A stretch of 64,000 nt of DNA from Hyphomonadaceae bacterium TMED5 (GCA_002173095.1 NHBK01000009.1:62001-126000), one strand, 5' to 3'. Shown: positions 34,120 through 43,347, counted from the stretch's first letter. Notes: generated by a model from the sequence alone, not told the origin. Numbers and translations are program-made.

Positions 34120-35004
34120 ATGAGCCAGTGGGATGGAATTGAAGAGTTTGTGGCGGTCGCGCAGCATCAGAGCTTCAAGCGAGCAGCAGAAGCGCTCAAT
34201 TCTTCCACCAGCCATGTGTCCCGCGCGGTGATGCGACTTGAGGAGCGTCTAAAAGAGCCGCTTTTTTTTCGAACGACGCGGCAGGTCACACTCACTGATA
34301 CAGGACGTTCGCTTCTGGACCATTGCGCGCAGCTGGTGCGTGACAGGGATGAGGCCTTTGCCCTGATTGGCGGAGATACTGCGCCCCAGGGAGAGCTGCG
34401 TGTGACATGCGCCACGGCACTGGGTGAACGGTTTGTCTCACCCATCGTTCGGCGGTTCATGCAGGACAATCCAAAACTGACAGTTTTTCTAGATCTGTCG
34501 AACCGCCAGAAAGACCTCGTTGCGGAAGGCTTCGATCTGGCCATTCGAACCGGGGAATTGGAAGATTCCAGGCTTATAAGAACGCGACTGACGACACGCC
34601 GTTGGCGGGTATGCGCTTCGCGCGATTATGTCTCGCAATTCGGTGTGCCGGATACAATTGAAGATTTACGACAGCATGATTGCGTGATCGGGTCAGATGG
34701 GCTCTGGCATTTTGCCGTCGATTGCGCGCCGGTTGATTTTCAGCCTAAGGGACGGCTTCGATGTAATTCTGGCGCATCTGTTCTGGATGCTGTCCGGGCT
34801 GGGCTGGGGTATTGTCAGTTGCCTGATTTTTATGTGCGCGAGGGCGTAGAGCAGGGGCGGCTCATCCCCGTTCTTGATGCCTATCAGGCTGAGCCGGAGC
34901 CGATCTGGGCGCTTTACCCGCACCGAAGGCATTTGCTGCCCAAGGTTTATATGCTGGTCGAATTGCTGAAGGCCGAACTGCCAAAGGCGGTAAATGGAGC
35001 ATGA
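34120..35004 (+). CDS. LysR-family transcriptional regulator
   Basis: 294 aa, with an N-terminal winged helix-turn-helix ([35 protein letters not shown]) and a LysR substrate-binding domain ([17 protein letters not shown] to [15 protein letters not shown]). I use ATG 34120 ([10 protein letters not shown]), 95 bases from the divergent adhC start; the upstream extension to 34087 has no clear ribosome-binding site. Its location between adhC and fghA makes it the candidate regulator of formaldehyde oxidation, though it could also respond to another signal. Confidence 0.92.
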   Translation: MSQWDGIEEFVAVAQHQSFKRAAEALNSSTSHVSRAVMRLEERLKEPLFFRTTRQVTLTDTGRSLLDHCAQLVRDRDEAFALIGGDTAPQGELRVTCATALGERFVSPIVRRFMQDNPKLTVFLDLSNRQKDLVAEGFDLAIRTGELEDSRLIRTRLTTRRWRVCASRDYVSQFGVPDTIEDLRQHDCVIGSDGLWHFAVDCAPVDFQPKGRLRCNSGASVLDAVRAGLGYCQLPDFYVREGVEQGRLIPVLDAYQAEPEPIWALYPHRRHLLPKVYMLVELLKAELPKAVNGA

Positions 35005-35119
35005 GAGCCATCGTCCCTGAAATGGGATTGTGTGTTTCTGATTTTTCCGATTGTTGCGTTTAGCGCTTGCTTACATAACTAGCTGGTCTACCCAAACATT
35101 TCTGAACCGGAGCCCCGCC

Positions 35120-35965
35120 ATGACCATTGAGACCGTATCCACGAACAAGGCATTTGGCGGCGTTCAGGGCGTTTATAAGCACGCATCCAATGCAACGGGC
35201 ACTGAGATGACGTTTTCCGTTTATGTGCCGCCGCATGAGCCGGGCGCCAAACTCCCTGTCGTCTGGTATCTGTCTGGTCTCACCTGTACGCATGCAAACG
35301 TCACTGAAAAGGGTGAGTTTCGTGCCGCATGCGCTGAGCTGGGGCTGATCTTTGTGGCGCCGGATACCAGTCCGCGCGGTGAAGGCGTACCGGACGATTC
35401 AGAAGGTGCTTATGATTTTGGACTTGGCGCAGGCTTTTATGTGAATGCGACTGAGGCACCTTTCGCGACGCATTACCATATGCGCGACTATATCGAGAAA
35501 GAGCTGCCTGAAATTATCGCTGCCAATTTCCCGGCCGATATGAGCCGGCAAGGCATTACCGGCCATTCCATGGGCGGCCATGGCGCGCTGACGATTGGCC
35601 TGCGTAATCCTGATATTTATAAATCTGTTTCAGCTTTTGCGCCGATCGTCTCTCCGCTGAATTGCCCATGGGGCGAGAAAGCCCTCACTGGGTATATCGG
35701 CTCAGATAAGACGGCATGGGGTGAGTATGATGCGGTCGCGCTGATCGAAAGTGGCGCGCGCGTTGAAACTGGTCTTCTCGTGGACCAGGGAAAGGGCGAT
35801 AATTTCCTGGAAGGTCAGCTGAAGACGCATCTTCTGACAGAAGCATGTGAAAAGGCCGGGCAGGACGCCGTCATTCGCATGCAGGATGGTTATGACCATT
35901 CATACTATTTTATCTCAAGCTTTATGGCAGAGCATCTGAAATGGCATGCAGAGTGTTTGGGCTAA
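35120..35965 (+). CDS. fghA: S-formylglutathione hydrolase
   Basis: Esterase-fold hydrolase that releases formate and glutathione from S-formylglutathione. The nucleophile is Ser in GHSMGGHGALTI near residue 150, with the catalytic Asp in DQGKGDNF near 225 and His in DHSYYFISSF near 258. The N-terminus has the family pattern LSGLTCTHANVTEKGEF and APDTSPRGEGVP. It starts at ATG 35120 behind GGAGCCC, giving 281 aa. It is downstream of LysR and completes the two-step formaldehyde pathway. Confidence 0.97.
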   Translation: MTIETVSTNKAFGGVQGVYKHASNATGTEMTFSVYVPPHEPGAKLPVVWYLSGLTCTHANVTEKGEFRAACAELGLIFVAPDTSPRGEGVPDDSEGAYDFGLGAGFYVNATEAPFATHYHMRDYIEKELPEIIAANFPADMSRQGITGHSMGGHGALTIGLRNPDIYKSVSAFAPIVSPLNCPWGEKALTGYIGSDKTAWGEYDAVALIESGARVETGLLVDQGKGDNFLEGQLKTHLLTEACEKAGQDAVIRMQDGYDHSYYFISSFMAEHLKWHAECLG

Positions 35966-35969
35966 GCGG

Positions 35970-36323
35970 TTAGGCCTGGTCGTCTTCGAAAAGGCCCCAG
36001 ACTTCTCTCACTTCAATACGCGTATTGCTCAGCTCAAGTGCTGGGTGTCTTGAGGCAAGCTCCAGCGCCTCTTCCATCGTTTTGCACCGGACATATTCCG
36101 TGCCTGAAACGACATGCGTTTCGTTTGAAACCGGGCCTTCCTCGATTTGCGGACTGCCAGAGTCGCGATGCACATAATTGGCCGCCCCGGCAGGGTAAAG
36201 TGGCCCGGCAAAAATGAGAAGATCTTGTGCCCGGAGATCGTCCAGCCAGTTTTTCAGCCGTTTACGCATGGCTGAATCCATGTCCGCACCATCCGGCGGA
36301 TATATGAGAAGTTCGAATGCCAT
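35970..36323 (-). CDS. YCII-related (DGPF) domain protein
   Basis: A small protein of 117 residues in the YCII-related/DGPF family, with the core patterns LYPAGAANYVHRDSG, GPVSNETHVVSGTEYVRCKTM and LELASRHPAL. Members of this fold often accompany ECF sigma factors, but none is nearby. Convergent with fghA, five bases between stops. Function not known. Confidence 0.75.
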   Translation of the reverse strand: MAFELLIYPPDGADMDSAMRKRLKNWLDDLRAQDLLIFAGPLYPAGAANYVHRDSGSPQIEEGPVSNETHVVSGTEYVRCKTMEEALELASRHPALELSNTRIEVREVWGLFEDDQA

Positions 36324-36452
36324 TGCATCTCCAACTCTTCCCGTCCCGCTGTGCAGTGTATATCGGGTCCGTTTAGAAAGTGTTCTCCACCGCCAATATA
36401 CCTGCCTGACATTCTGATTGATTAACGCTGGGGTGTGCCTAGTGTGTGCGTC

Positions 36453-37667
36453 ATGACGGATGAGATCATGGCTGAAGCCACAGGCCCGCTAAAAGGCCTT
36501 CGCGTAATTGAGTTGGGCGTTTTGCTGGCTGGGCCGTTTTGCGGCCAGCTTTTAGGTGATCTGGGCGCTGAAGTCATCAAGGTCGAACCTCCGGGTCAAC
36601 CTGATCCTCTGCGCGATTGGGGACAGGCTAAACCAGACGGCAAATCGCTTTGGTTCCCGGTCGTAGGACGAAATAAAAAGCCGGTCACTTTGAATCTGCG
36701 CACGCCGGAAGGGCAGGCGCTTCTGAAAGAGCTGGTCGCAAAATCTGATATTCTGGTTGAGAATTTTCGTCCCGGTACGATGGAGAAGTGGGGCCTTGGA
36801 TATGATGTGCTGTCTGAGATCAATCCCGGCCTCATCATGGTGCGCGTCTCCGGCTATGGGCAAACCGGGCCACATTCGAAAAAGGCAGGGTATGCCAGCG
36901 TCGGAGAGGCCTTTGGTGGCCTGCGCTATGTGATGGGCGAGCCTGACCGCATGCCAAGCCGCGCAGGTATTTCTTTGGGCGACAGTCTGGCGGCAACGTT
37001 TGGCGCGTTGGGCGCTATGGCGGCGCTGCATCATCGTCATGTGACAGGGCGTGGCCAGATGGTGGATTCTGCGATTTACGAGGCGTGTCTCGCTATGATG
37101 GAAAGCCTTGTTCCGGAAGCAGGCGTTGCTGGCTATGTGCGTGAGCGTACGGGCAGTTTTCTACCCGGTGTAGCGCCCTCGAATATATATCCGACCTCTG
37201 ATGGCATGGTGATTATTGGTGCCAATCAGGACACGGTCTGGCGGAGACTGGCCGCTGCTATGGGTGAGCCAGAGCTTGCCAGTGATCCGCGCTATGTCGA
37301 CCATTATGCGCGGGGCGATCATCAGGAAGAGCTGGATCAGCATATCTCTCGCTGGAGCGTGAAGCTTACCTCAGACGAGGTGATGGCGGCGTGTGAGGAG
37401 CATGGCGTGCCGTGTGGTCCGATCTATCGCGGGCCTGAAATGCTAGCGGATGCACATTATGCAGCGCGCGAGGCCATTACCAAAGTGGCTCATCCGCATT
37501 TTGGTGAGATCCCGATGCAGAATGTCTTCCCGAAATTCTCTGAGACACCCGGAAATATCCGCTGGTCTGCGCCAGAACCCGGCGCGTTCAATACGCAAGT
37601 GTTTGGAGAATTGCTCGGAAAGACTGATGAGCAGGTATCGCATCTGAGAAGCTTAAGTGTGATTTGA
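36453..37667 (+). CDS. CaiB/BaiF family III CoA-transferase (chimeric 3' end)
   Basis: Formyl-CoA transferase-like enzyme of 404 aa; the substrate cannot be told. Family motifs: LKGLRVIELGVLLAGPF at the start, GDLGAEVIKVEPP, VVGRNKKPVTLNL, and the catalytic Asp in RGQMVDSAIYEA near residue 200. The start is uncertain: GTG 36435, ATG 36453 or ATG 36468. The last 45 codons match a second, 96-percent-identical copy at 38995-39132 for 105 bases and then differ, ending DEQVSHLRSLSVI here and DEQLRDLKAENVI there. The present end looks like the product of a recombination with a related gene. Confidence 0.88.
   Translation: MTDEIMAEATGPLKGLRVIELGVLLAGPFCGQLLGDLGAEVIKVEPPGQPDPLRDWGQAKPDGKSLWFPVVGRNKKPVTLNLRTPEGQALLKELVAKSDILVENFRPGTMEKWGLGYDVLSEINPGLIMVRVSGYGQTGPHSKKAGYASVGEAFGGLRYVMGEPDRMPSRAGISLGDSLAATFGALGAMAALHHRHVTGRGQMVDSAIYEACLAMMESLVPEAGVAGYVRERTGSFLPGVAPSNIYPTSDGMVIIGANQDTVWRRLAAAMGEPELASDPRYVDHYARGDHQEELDQHISRWSVKLTSDEVMAACEEHGVPCGPIYRGPEMLADAHYAAREAITKVAHPHFGEIPMQNVFPKFSETPGNIRWSAPEPGAFNTQVFGELLGKTDEQVSHLRSLSVI
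37530..37634 (+). repeat. Direct repeat, left copy (inside CoA-transferase 3' end)
   Basis: 105 bases, 101 identical to 38995-39099 without gaps; mismatches lie at three places near the start and middle. It ends within the codon run GKTDEQ of the CoA-transferase. The two copies flank the glycosyltransferase insert. Confidence 0.92.
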
Positions 37668-37672
37668 AGGGC

Positions 37673-38764
37673 TCAAACATTTGCGAGGCGTTTAAATGCG
37701 CCTGCTCTAGCTTCAAATGTATACTTGTTTTGGAAAGTCACTTTTGCGGTTGAAGCAATCATTTCGAGTTTATCTGGATTTTCTTTAAGTGTGTGTATCT
37801 TCTCGATCCAATCTGAAAGAGAGTTGGGGTCACAGAGTAAGCCATTTTCATCATGCGTTATGACGTGGCGGATTGGTTGGATGCTTGATGAGATGACCGC
37901 ACATCCTGCAGACATGTATTCAATCACTTTCAGAGAAGAAAGCCATTTAATCGAGTAGAATGGCGTATCTTTTCCACCAAATCCTTCTTCCGAATAGGGC
38001 GCTAACCCGATTTTGAAGGAATTTAGTGCAACTCCAATATGCGCTTGGTCGACGAACCCCCCGAGTTTTACGTTCGGCAGATTACGAAATTTTTTTGAGA
38101 TATCTGGATTCTTGGTATGATCTCCGTAGACTACGAAGGTAGTATCCGTCATTGAGATGGCTATTTCGTAGACCATCTCAATGCCTTTTCCTGGCAAAAA
38201 GCTCCCCACATAACCGCAGTCATATGACCTGTCTCGCATTGAGGTGATGGGAAATGAACGCGCAGCACTCGGAATTACCTGGACCTTGGAGCTTTTTTTC
38301 AAAACAAGAGTGTCTAAAGAGCTTTGAATCTCTTGGGTTAATGATGCAACTAAAAGCTTTTGGGGCGGCACAAGGTGCAAAAGGTGCCGCCAGAATTTCC
38401 AATGTCTCGCATTATCAATTTTATGGTGTAGTTCTAAAATGGTTTTGCGTCTGAGAGTCGCAAGTATGACAGCCAGCACCGGCATACGTGTTATGAATAC
38501 ATCAGTTTCCTTGTTAGCGGCACATTTAAAGGCCATTCGTATAGCTGACAGTTTGCGCTGGGGAAACAGAAGCGGCCGGAAGTGTAAGGTGTCAGGTAAA
38601 TCGTATTGACACCTTATTTCCGCATCTGTGTTACTATCGCTAGGTATCACCACTTCTATTTGAACATCAGCGTTTAGAAGTCCTTCGCAAAGACTAAGTA
38701 CAGCTCCTGAGTTAGCTAGCTGATTAGGCAAGGTCTGCCCGTAGACGTACATCCATTTGTTCAT
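37673..38764 (-). CDS. Glycosyltransferase, family 4-like (accessory insert)
   Basis: Predicted glycosyltransferase (363 aa) of GT-B fold. The N-terminal half has Rossmann-like segments (SGAVLSLCEGLLNADVQI, DVFITRMPVLAVI, TILELHHKID), and the C-terminal half has the donor-binding pattern SLKVIEYMSAGCAVISSSIQPIRHVI with a preceding GYVGSFLPGKG and ALNSFKIGLAPYSEEGFG. It probably acts on a surface polysaccharide or glycan. The gene is visibly more AT-rich than its neighbours, is on the opposite strand and is flanked by direct repeats, so it looks acquired. No transport or partner genes accompany it. Confidence 0.82.
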   Translation of the reverse strand: MNKWMYVYGQTLPNQLANSGAVLSLCEGLLNADVQIEVVIPSDSNTDAEIRCQYDLPDTLHFRPLLFPQRKLSAIRMAFKCAANKETDVFITRMPVLAVILATLRRKTILELHHKIDNARHWKFWRHLLHLVPPQKLLVASLTQEIQSSLDTLVLKKSSKVQVIPSAARSFPITSMRDRSYDCGYVGSFLPGKGIEMVYEIAISMTDTTFVVYGDHTKNPDISKKFRNLPNVKLGGFVDQAHIGVALNSFKIGLAPYSEEGFGGKDTPFYSIKWLSSLKVIEYMSAGCAVISSSIQPIRHVITHDENGLLCDPNSLSDWIEKIHTLKENPDKLEMIASTAKVTFQNKYTFEARAGAFKRLANV

Positions 38765-38994
38765 CAGCGCCCCTCCAAAGGAATCATATTTCGAAAGTGT
38801 TGTAGATTCAATGCTGGATCGAATATTTTCGTCACTCGTGCAGTCTTGGTAGAAGAATTGACTATATAGCAGTCAGTTTCTCGATTGGTTCTTAGGCTTT
38901 CTTTACTAGGGCGCTGCAAGTGCTTTTGTAGAAGGACATTTACTATTGGTCTTAGTTTGATATATTTCGCACCAGATGCAGCACCATCAGCAAT

Positions 38995-39099
38995 CCGAAA
39001 TTCTCAGAAACACCCGGAAATATCCGCTGGTCTGCGCCAGAACCCGGGGCGTTCAATGCGCAAGTGTTTGGAGAATTGCTCGGAAAGACTGATGAGCAG
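38995..39099 (+). repeat. Direct repeat, right copy
   Basis: Right copy of the 105-base repeat; 101 of 105 bases equal those at 37530-37634. It lies downstream of the glycosyltransferase insert. The stretch 38765-38994 holds no gene that I can support and is AT-rich like the insert. Confidence 0.92.
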
Positions 39100-39132
39100 T
39101 TGCGCGATTTAAAAGCCGAAAACGTGATTTGA
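38995..39132 (+). pseudogene. Displaced 3' end of the CoA-transferase gene
   Basis: The last 45 codons of a CoA-transferase gene without a start or upstream part. In frame it reads KFSETPGNIRWSAPEPG and later DEQLRDLKAENVI then stop. The ending with Leu-Arg-Asp-Leu-Lys-Ala-Glu is closer to the usual family C-terminus than the ending of the current intact gene (DEQVSHLRSLSVI), so this is probably the original 3' end, separated when the glycosyltransferase segment entered. It is not expressible by itself. Confidence 0.88.
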
Positions 39133-39176
39133 TGGAATAGCGGAAAAGCATATTGCATTTTCTCAGACATAAATAT

Positions 39177-39208
39177 AGGGAGTTATATAACATGATATAT
39201 AACCCCCT
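39177..39208. promoter_or_regulatory. 32-bp near-perfect palindrome, probable MarR operator
   Basis: Left arm AGGGAGTTATATAACA (39177-39192) and right arm TGATATATAACCCCCT (39193-39208) match as inverted copies at 14 of 16 positions, with no spacer. It sits 24-55 bases before the start of the MarR-GNAT gene, overlapping where a -10 (TATAAC) would be, so it fits an autorepressor site. Confidence 0.75.
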
Positions 39209-39231
39209 GTATAGGTCATTGGAGATGCGGT

Positions 39232-40185
39232 GTGCGGGATGTTCTGAGCGAGAAAACCCATCTGTTCCTTGGCAGCCGGATGAAGCGTCTGGCAGAACGC
39301 ATGCAGGCAGATGCGACGAAAATTTTTGAAGTGAACGGCCATGGAAAGCTTTTGCCAGCCTTCAATACGGTGATGGCGGCTCTCGACCTGAACGGTGAAG
39401 CGAAGATTGGCGAACTTGTTGATCTTATCGGCATTTCTCAACCGGCTATCACGCGAACCGTTTCGGGCATGGTCGAAAAAGGGCTCGTTGAACTCCAGCC
39501 TGACCCGGAAGATCAGCGTGCAAGGATTGTCTCCCTGACGGATGAAGGTGTGCGGCTGGTTGCGCATCTTAAATCGACGGCCTGGCTACAGATTGAACGG
39601 GCGGCGCGACACATTACCGAGGGAATTGAGGGCGGGCTTGTTGATCAGATTGCTGAGATGGAGCGTCGTCATGCAGATATGCCGCTAACAGAGCGCATTC
39701 AGCCGGCCAACGGTCTGAAAATTGTGCCATATCGCCCCGAACTGGCAGAGGACTTCTACCGGATCAATGCTGAATGGATCGAGTCTATGTTCGTCATGGA
39801 ACCGTCAGACCTTGAAGTTCTGAAAGACCCTCAATCCTTCATCATTGATAAGGGCGGTGACATTCTTTTTGTGGCCAATGCCGAAGGCGAAATTATCGGA
39901 GCGGGCGCGTTACAGCCCGTGGGCGATGAGGGTGCCTTTGAGTTTACAAAGATGGGCGTGTCATCAGTCAGGCGAGGAGATAAGGCAGGCGAACTTCTTC
40001 TGGTCTCGCTGATAAACCGCGCCCGCGAAATGGACGTGAAAAAGCTCCACCTTCTTTCGAACAAAAATAATGCTGCCGCCATCCATCTCTATGAGAAATT
40101 TGGTTTCAGACATGATGCGGAGATCATGGAGAAATACGCCGCTAAATATGAGCGGGCGAATGTCGCCATGAAGTATCCAATGTGA
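39232..40185 (+). CDS. MarR-GNAT fusion: bifunctional helix-turn-helix regulator / acetyltransferase
   Basis: A 317-residue protein with two domains. Residues 1-145 form a MarR-type winged helix (GEAKIGELVDLIGISQPAIT, RTVSGMVEKGLVELQPDPED); residues 163-317 form a GNAT acetyltransferase (FYRINAEWIESMFVME, GEIIGAGALQPVG, RRGDKAGELLLVSLINRAREM, NNAAAIHLYEKFGFRHD). The gene has a GTG start behind GGAGATG. The palindrome at 39177-39208 lies just upstream, and a bidirectional terminator follows. The acetyl acceptor is unknown. The fused architecture is known in bacteria. Confidence 0.92.
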   Translation: MRDVLSEKTHLFLGSRMKRLAERMQADATKIFEVNGHGKLLPAFNTVMAALDLNGEAKIGELVDLIGISQPAITRTVSGMVEKGLVELQPDPEDQRARIVSLTDEGVRLVAHLKSTAWLQIERAARHITEGIEGGLVDQIAEMERRHADMPLTERIQPANGLKIVPYRPELAEDFYRINAEWIESMFVMEPSDLEVLKDPQSFIIDKGGDILFVANAEGEIIGAGALQPVGDEGAFEFTKMGVSSVRRGDKAGELLLVSLINRAREMDVKKLHLLSNKNNAAAIHLYEKFGFRHDAEIMEKYAAKYERANVAMKYPM

Positions 40186-40189
40186 AACA

Positions 40190-40222
40190 AAAAAAACCCG
40201 CCTTTATGAGGCGGGTTTTTTA
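40190..40222. terminator. Bidirectional terminator between MarR-GNAT and bioY
   Basis: ACCCGCCT (40196-40203) pairs with AGGCGGGT (40209-40216), with A-run before and T-run after. It serves both convergent genes. Confidence 0.92.
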
Positions 40223-40241
40223 TGTTCAGAATGACCTGCGC

Positions 40242-40784
40242 TTAACGAGCGCGGAAAGACGGCAGTACAGAAACCAGAGCCGCTGCGAGGCCGGATTTCA
40301 GAACAGCCCCGAGGAAGAATGGTGCGACGCCACCAATCCATGCTGCCTCTGTGCCGACCAGGCTGGAGAGCCAGAGAAAACCCATACCCAGAATGATCGC
40401 ATGAAGGCCGGTGAAGGCTGCTGCGCGAAGACCCGTCGCAGCAAAAGATTTTTTGGATGTCACAAGGCCCGCAAGAAAGGCAACGATTGGGAAGCTTGCA
40501 AGATAGCCAGCCGTCGGGCCGACAAATGCGGCAGGAGAGCCATTTCCGTCCGCCAGAACAGGCGCGCCCATAAAGGCAAGGCCGAGCCATGCCATTACGA
40601 TTCCAGCACCAAAGCGTGGGCCGCAGAGTGCGCCCATGAGCAGCACGACAGCCGTCTGAAGCGTTGTCGGGACTGGGTACATTGGGACTGCAATCCAGGA
40701 AGAGGCCGCAAGTGCAGCGATACCGCAAAAACCAATCGCCATAGGGCGCAGAAGGGTAGAACGGGTCAGTGTGCTTGCAGACAT
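40242..40784 (-). CDS. bioY: Biotin transporter BioY
   Basis: Substrate-binding membrane subunit (S component) of an ECF-type biotin uptake system; BioY alone can act as a transporter. About six hydrophobic helices. Family signatures: VPMYPVPTTLQTAVVLLMGA near residue 32, GGVAPFFLGAVLKSGLAAAL near residue 150, and GPTAGYLASFPIVAFLAG. Length 180 aa from ATG 40784; the upstream extension to 40847 is less likely. No energy-coupling genes bioMN are next to it, and no biotin synthesis genes are seen. Confidence 0.94.
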   Translation of the reverse strand: MSASTLTRSTLLRPMAIGFCGIAALAASSWIAVPMYPVPTTLQTAVVLLMGALCGPRFGAGIVMAWLGLAFMGAPVLADGNGSPAAFVGPTAGYLASFPIVAFLAGLVTSKKSFAATGLRAAAFTGLHAIILGMGFLWLSSLVGTEAAWIGGVAPFFLGAVLKSGLAAALVSVLPSFRAR

Positions 40785-40905
40785 TGTGAACAGCCTCTCG
40801 TGATTTGAATCTGATTGTTTTGTGCGTTGCAGAAAAGGCGAGGTCAAGGCGCAACAAAAAAGGCTGGCAGGTGCCAGCCTTGAAACTGCTCAATTCAGCG
40901 TGAGG

Positions 40906-43347
40906 TCAGGCCGCGGACTGATAAGCGTCATCGTCGCCATTGGTCGCTGCGTCGCTGGCGTTTTCCGGCATCATGCAGATCACGGTTGTGCCTTCACCCG
41001 GCGCGGACTGCATAAGGACCTGTCCGCCATGAAGTTCGACGAAAGAACGTACCAGTGCGAGGCCAAGGCCTGCGCCCTGACGGTCCCCGGACGAGAAGCT
41101 GTCAAACACAGATGGCTGCTGGTCGTACTCAATGCCCTTGCCGGTGTCAGATACAGACAGCCAGACCATGCCTTCCTGTTTGTGACCTTTAATGGTGATG
41201 CGCCCGCCGGATTCAGTGAAGCGCATTGCATTGGTCATGAGGTTGAAAAGGATCTGACGCAGGCGACGCTCATCGGCCATCATGGTGCCGATATCTTCGT
41301 CCAGCTCGCAGGACACATCGACTTCCATGTCTTCAACATTGGAGACGACCATGTTGATGCTGTCACGGACGACTTCGGTCAGGTCGACTTCGGAAATGTC
41401 GAGGTCCAGACGACGCGCTTCGATCATGGCAAGGTCGAGAATATCGTCAATCAGCTTGGACAGATTGTTGGACGCAGAGAGAATGGACTGAACAAACCCT
41501 GACTGTTGTTCATTCAACTCACCCATCTGGCCGCTTTCCAAGAATTGGGTATAGCCAAGAATGGTCGTTAGCGGAGACCGCAACTGATAACTGACATTGC
41601 GGACAAATTCCGTACGCAGTTTATCCGCCGCCTCAAAGGCCTCAGCGCGCTCGCGAAGGGCTTCTTCGACGCGGCGAGCCGCTGTCATGTCAACAAAGGC
41701 GACCAGCGTTGCGCCATCTGGTAGAGGCTGGGTGAGATAGGTGACGACCGATCCATCAGAGCGTTTCATTTCGCCGGTTGTTTCGCGGCGCGCTTCTGAG
41801 GACGGGTTGGTGATATGGCCCTTAATGTTCGCCCAGATATCCTGATCGTGGAACAGCTTGGTGCACAGGCCCGAGATATGATCGTAATCGACCTCGCCTT
41901 GAAGATTGCCTGGTTCCAGCTCCCAAAGGCGCAGGAAGGCTTCATTGTGCAGTCGCAAACGGCCATCTGAGCCAAACACAGTGACCGCTTCATGCAGATT
42001 GTTCAGCGTGGCTGTCTGCGTCTTGATCAGCATTTTGTATTTGGATTCGAGCGCCAGCTCGTCTGTCATGTCTTTGAAGAGCACGAGCAGCCCGCCCAGC
42101 GGGTGATGCTGGCGTGTGACTTTCAGCGTACGACCATCTGGCAGGCGCCAGATGTCTTCAGCTGTAGAGGACTTCATCTGGTAATAGGCCAACTCTTCAG
42201 CGCGCCATTCACCAAAATTCGCCCGTGCTGGCAGTTTGCGACCTGCGCGCAGTTCGTCCAGAATCTGGCCGTGGCTTGGCTTTTCAAGAAGGAAGCTCTC
42301 TTTAAGCCTCCACATGCGAGAAAAGGCGCGGTTGTAATAAATCAGGCGTCTGTCGGCGCCGAAGATCATCACGCCTTCATCAATATTGTTTAGCGTTTCA
42401 TCGTGCGCGCGCACATGGCGGGAAAGCGTCTCGCGGGCTTCGACTTCATCAGTGACGTCAAAGGCCATTGCGCCTGCGCCACCGGATAGCGGGAAGGTCA
42501 GAACGCGCATGGAACGGCGCTCGCCATTGATCGAAATCTGGCGGGTTTCGGAAATGTCTTTATTGCCATCAAGCGTCGCGCGGACCTGATCATTCACCTG
42601 GGAATCCAGATGAACCTGCTTTTCCAGCGCGACATCGAGATTTCGTGCTTCAACGGCTTCCAGGTATGCGCCATTCGCCCATTGCAGACGGCCTGTGCCA
42701 GACAAGCGCCAGGCCGGGAATGGTGATTTTGAAAGCATATCGAGAAAGGCAGTCGGATCGCGCGCTACCACCTGACGCGCTTCTTCGATGCGGAAGCGGG
42801 CAGAGCTTTCTTCCAACCCTTTAATCGTGGAATCTGTGAGCCACATGACTGCACGCGCGCCAGCGGTGCGGCCATCGGCTTCGAGAAAGCGCCCGGATGG
42901 GCCGATAATGGTCAGAGAAAACGGTGAGCCAGACAGACGAAGTTCGCGCAGGCGTTGGCGAAGCGTAGCGTCCTTGCCGGATGCGTCGCGGGCTTCAAGG
43001 TCGGCCAGTCCTTCTACAATGCGAACGGCTGGGTCGTCAGAAAGAGAATCGTCGGTGAAACGCAAAAGACCGGCCAGCGCGACAGGTGAGCCATACACTT
43101 GCGGGTGACCAATATCGTCATCATCCAGCGCGGTCTCTTCCCAGACGAGAATAATACCGGGATGCGCATCGAAAATGCTTTCAGCGCGCGCGAGCTTTTC
43201 CTCGGATTTGTCGGACCGTTCACGGAATTTGCGCGCAGCGCCGCGATGGCCATCCGTGATGCGAAGTGACCACAGCATGGAAGACAGTGCCAGAGCGGAT
43301 GCTCCGACGGCTACCATGACCGGGATTTGATCTGCACTCAGCGCCAT
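40906..43347 (-). CDS. divL: Cell-cycle pseudo-histidine kinase DivL
   Basis: Regulator of the CckA-CtrA phosphorelay. The N-terminal membrane anchor is at residues 10-28, followed by several PAS domains (residues about 40-560, visible in repeated EEGVMIFGADRRLIYYNRAF-like and NLHEAVTVFGSDGRLRLHNE segments). The kinase core begins near residue 580, but the phospho-acceptor is Tyr587 in NVSYQLRSPLTTI where other kinases have His. The HATPase N, G1 (SDTGKGI) and G2 (GAGLGLALV) boxes are present. These traits define DivL (Tyr550 in Caulobacter). It is 813 aa. A CtrA box lies upstream. Confidence 0.93.
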   Translation of the reverse strand: MALSADQIPVMVAVGASALALSSMLWSLRITDGHRGAARKFRERSDKSEEKLARAESIFDAHPGIILVWEETALDDDDIGHPQVYGSPVALAGLLRFTDDSLSDDPAVRIVEGLADLEARDASGKDATLRQRLRELRLSGSPFSLTIIGPSGRFLEADGRTAGARAVMWLTDSTIKGLEESSARFRIEEARQVVARDPTAFLDMLSKSPFPAWRLSGTGRLQWANGAYLEAVEARNLDVALEKQVHLDSQVNDQVRATLDGNKDISETRQISINGERRSMRVLTFPLSGGAGAMAFDVTDEVEARETLSRHVRAHDETLNNIDEGVMIFGADRRLIYYNRAFSRMWRLKESFLLEKPSHGQILDELRAGRKLPARANFGEWRAEELAYYQMKSSTAEDIWRLPDGRTLKVTRQHHPLGGLLVLFKDMTDELALESKYKMLIKTQTATLNNLHEAVTVFGSDGRLRLHNEAFLRLWELEPGNLQGEVDYDHISGLCTKLFHDQDIWANIKGHITNPSSEARRETTGEMKRSDGSVVTYLTQPLPDGATLVAFVDMTAARRVEEALRERAEAFEAADKLRTEFVRNVSYQLRSPLTTILGYTQFLESGQMGELNEQQSGFVQSILSASNNLSKLIDDILDLAMIEARRLDLDISEVDLTEVVRDSINMVVSNVEDMEVDVSCELDEDIGTMMADERRLRQILFNLMTNAMRFTESGGRITIKGHKQEGMVWLSVSDTGKGIEYDQQPSVFDSFSSGDRQGAGLGLALVRSFVELHGGQVLMQSAPGEGTTVICMMPENASDAATNGDDDAYQSAA

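Noticed and set aside
38885-39112. 75-residue plus-strand ORF across the right repeat.
   Set aside because: It reads the CoA-transferase remnant in the wrong frame and has no start signal.
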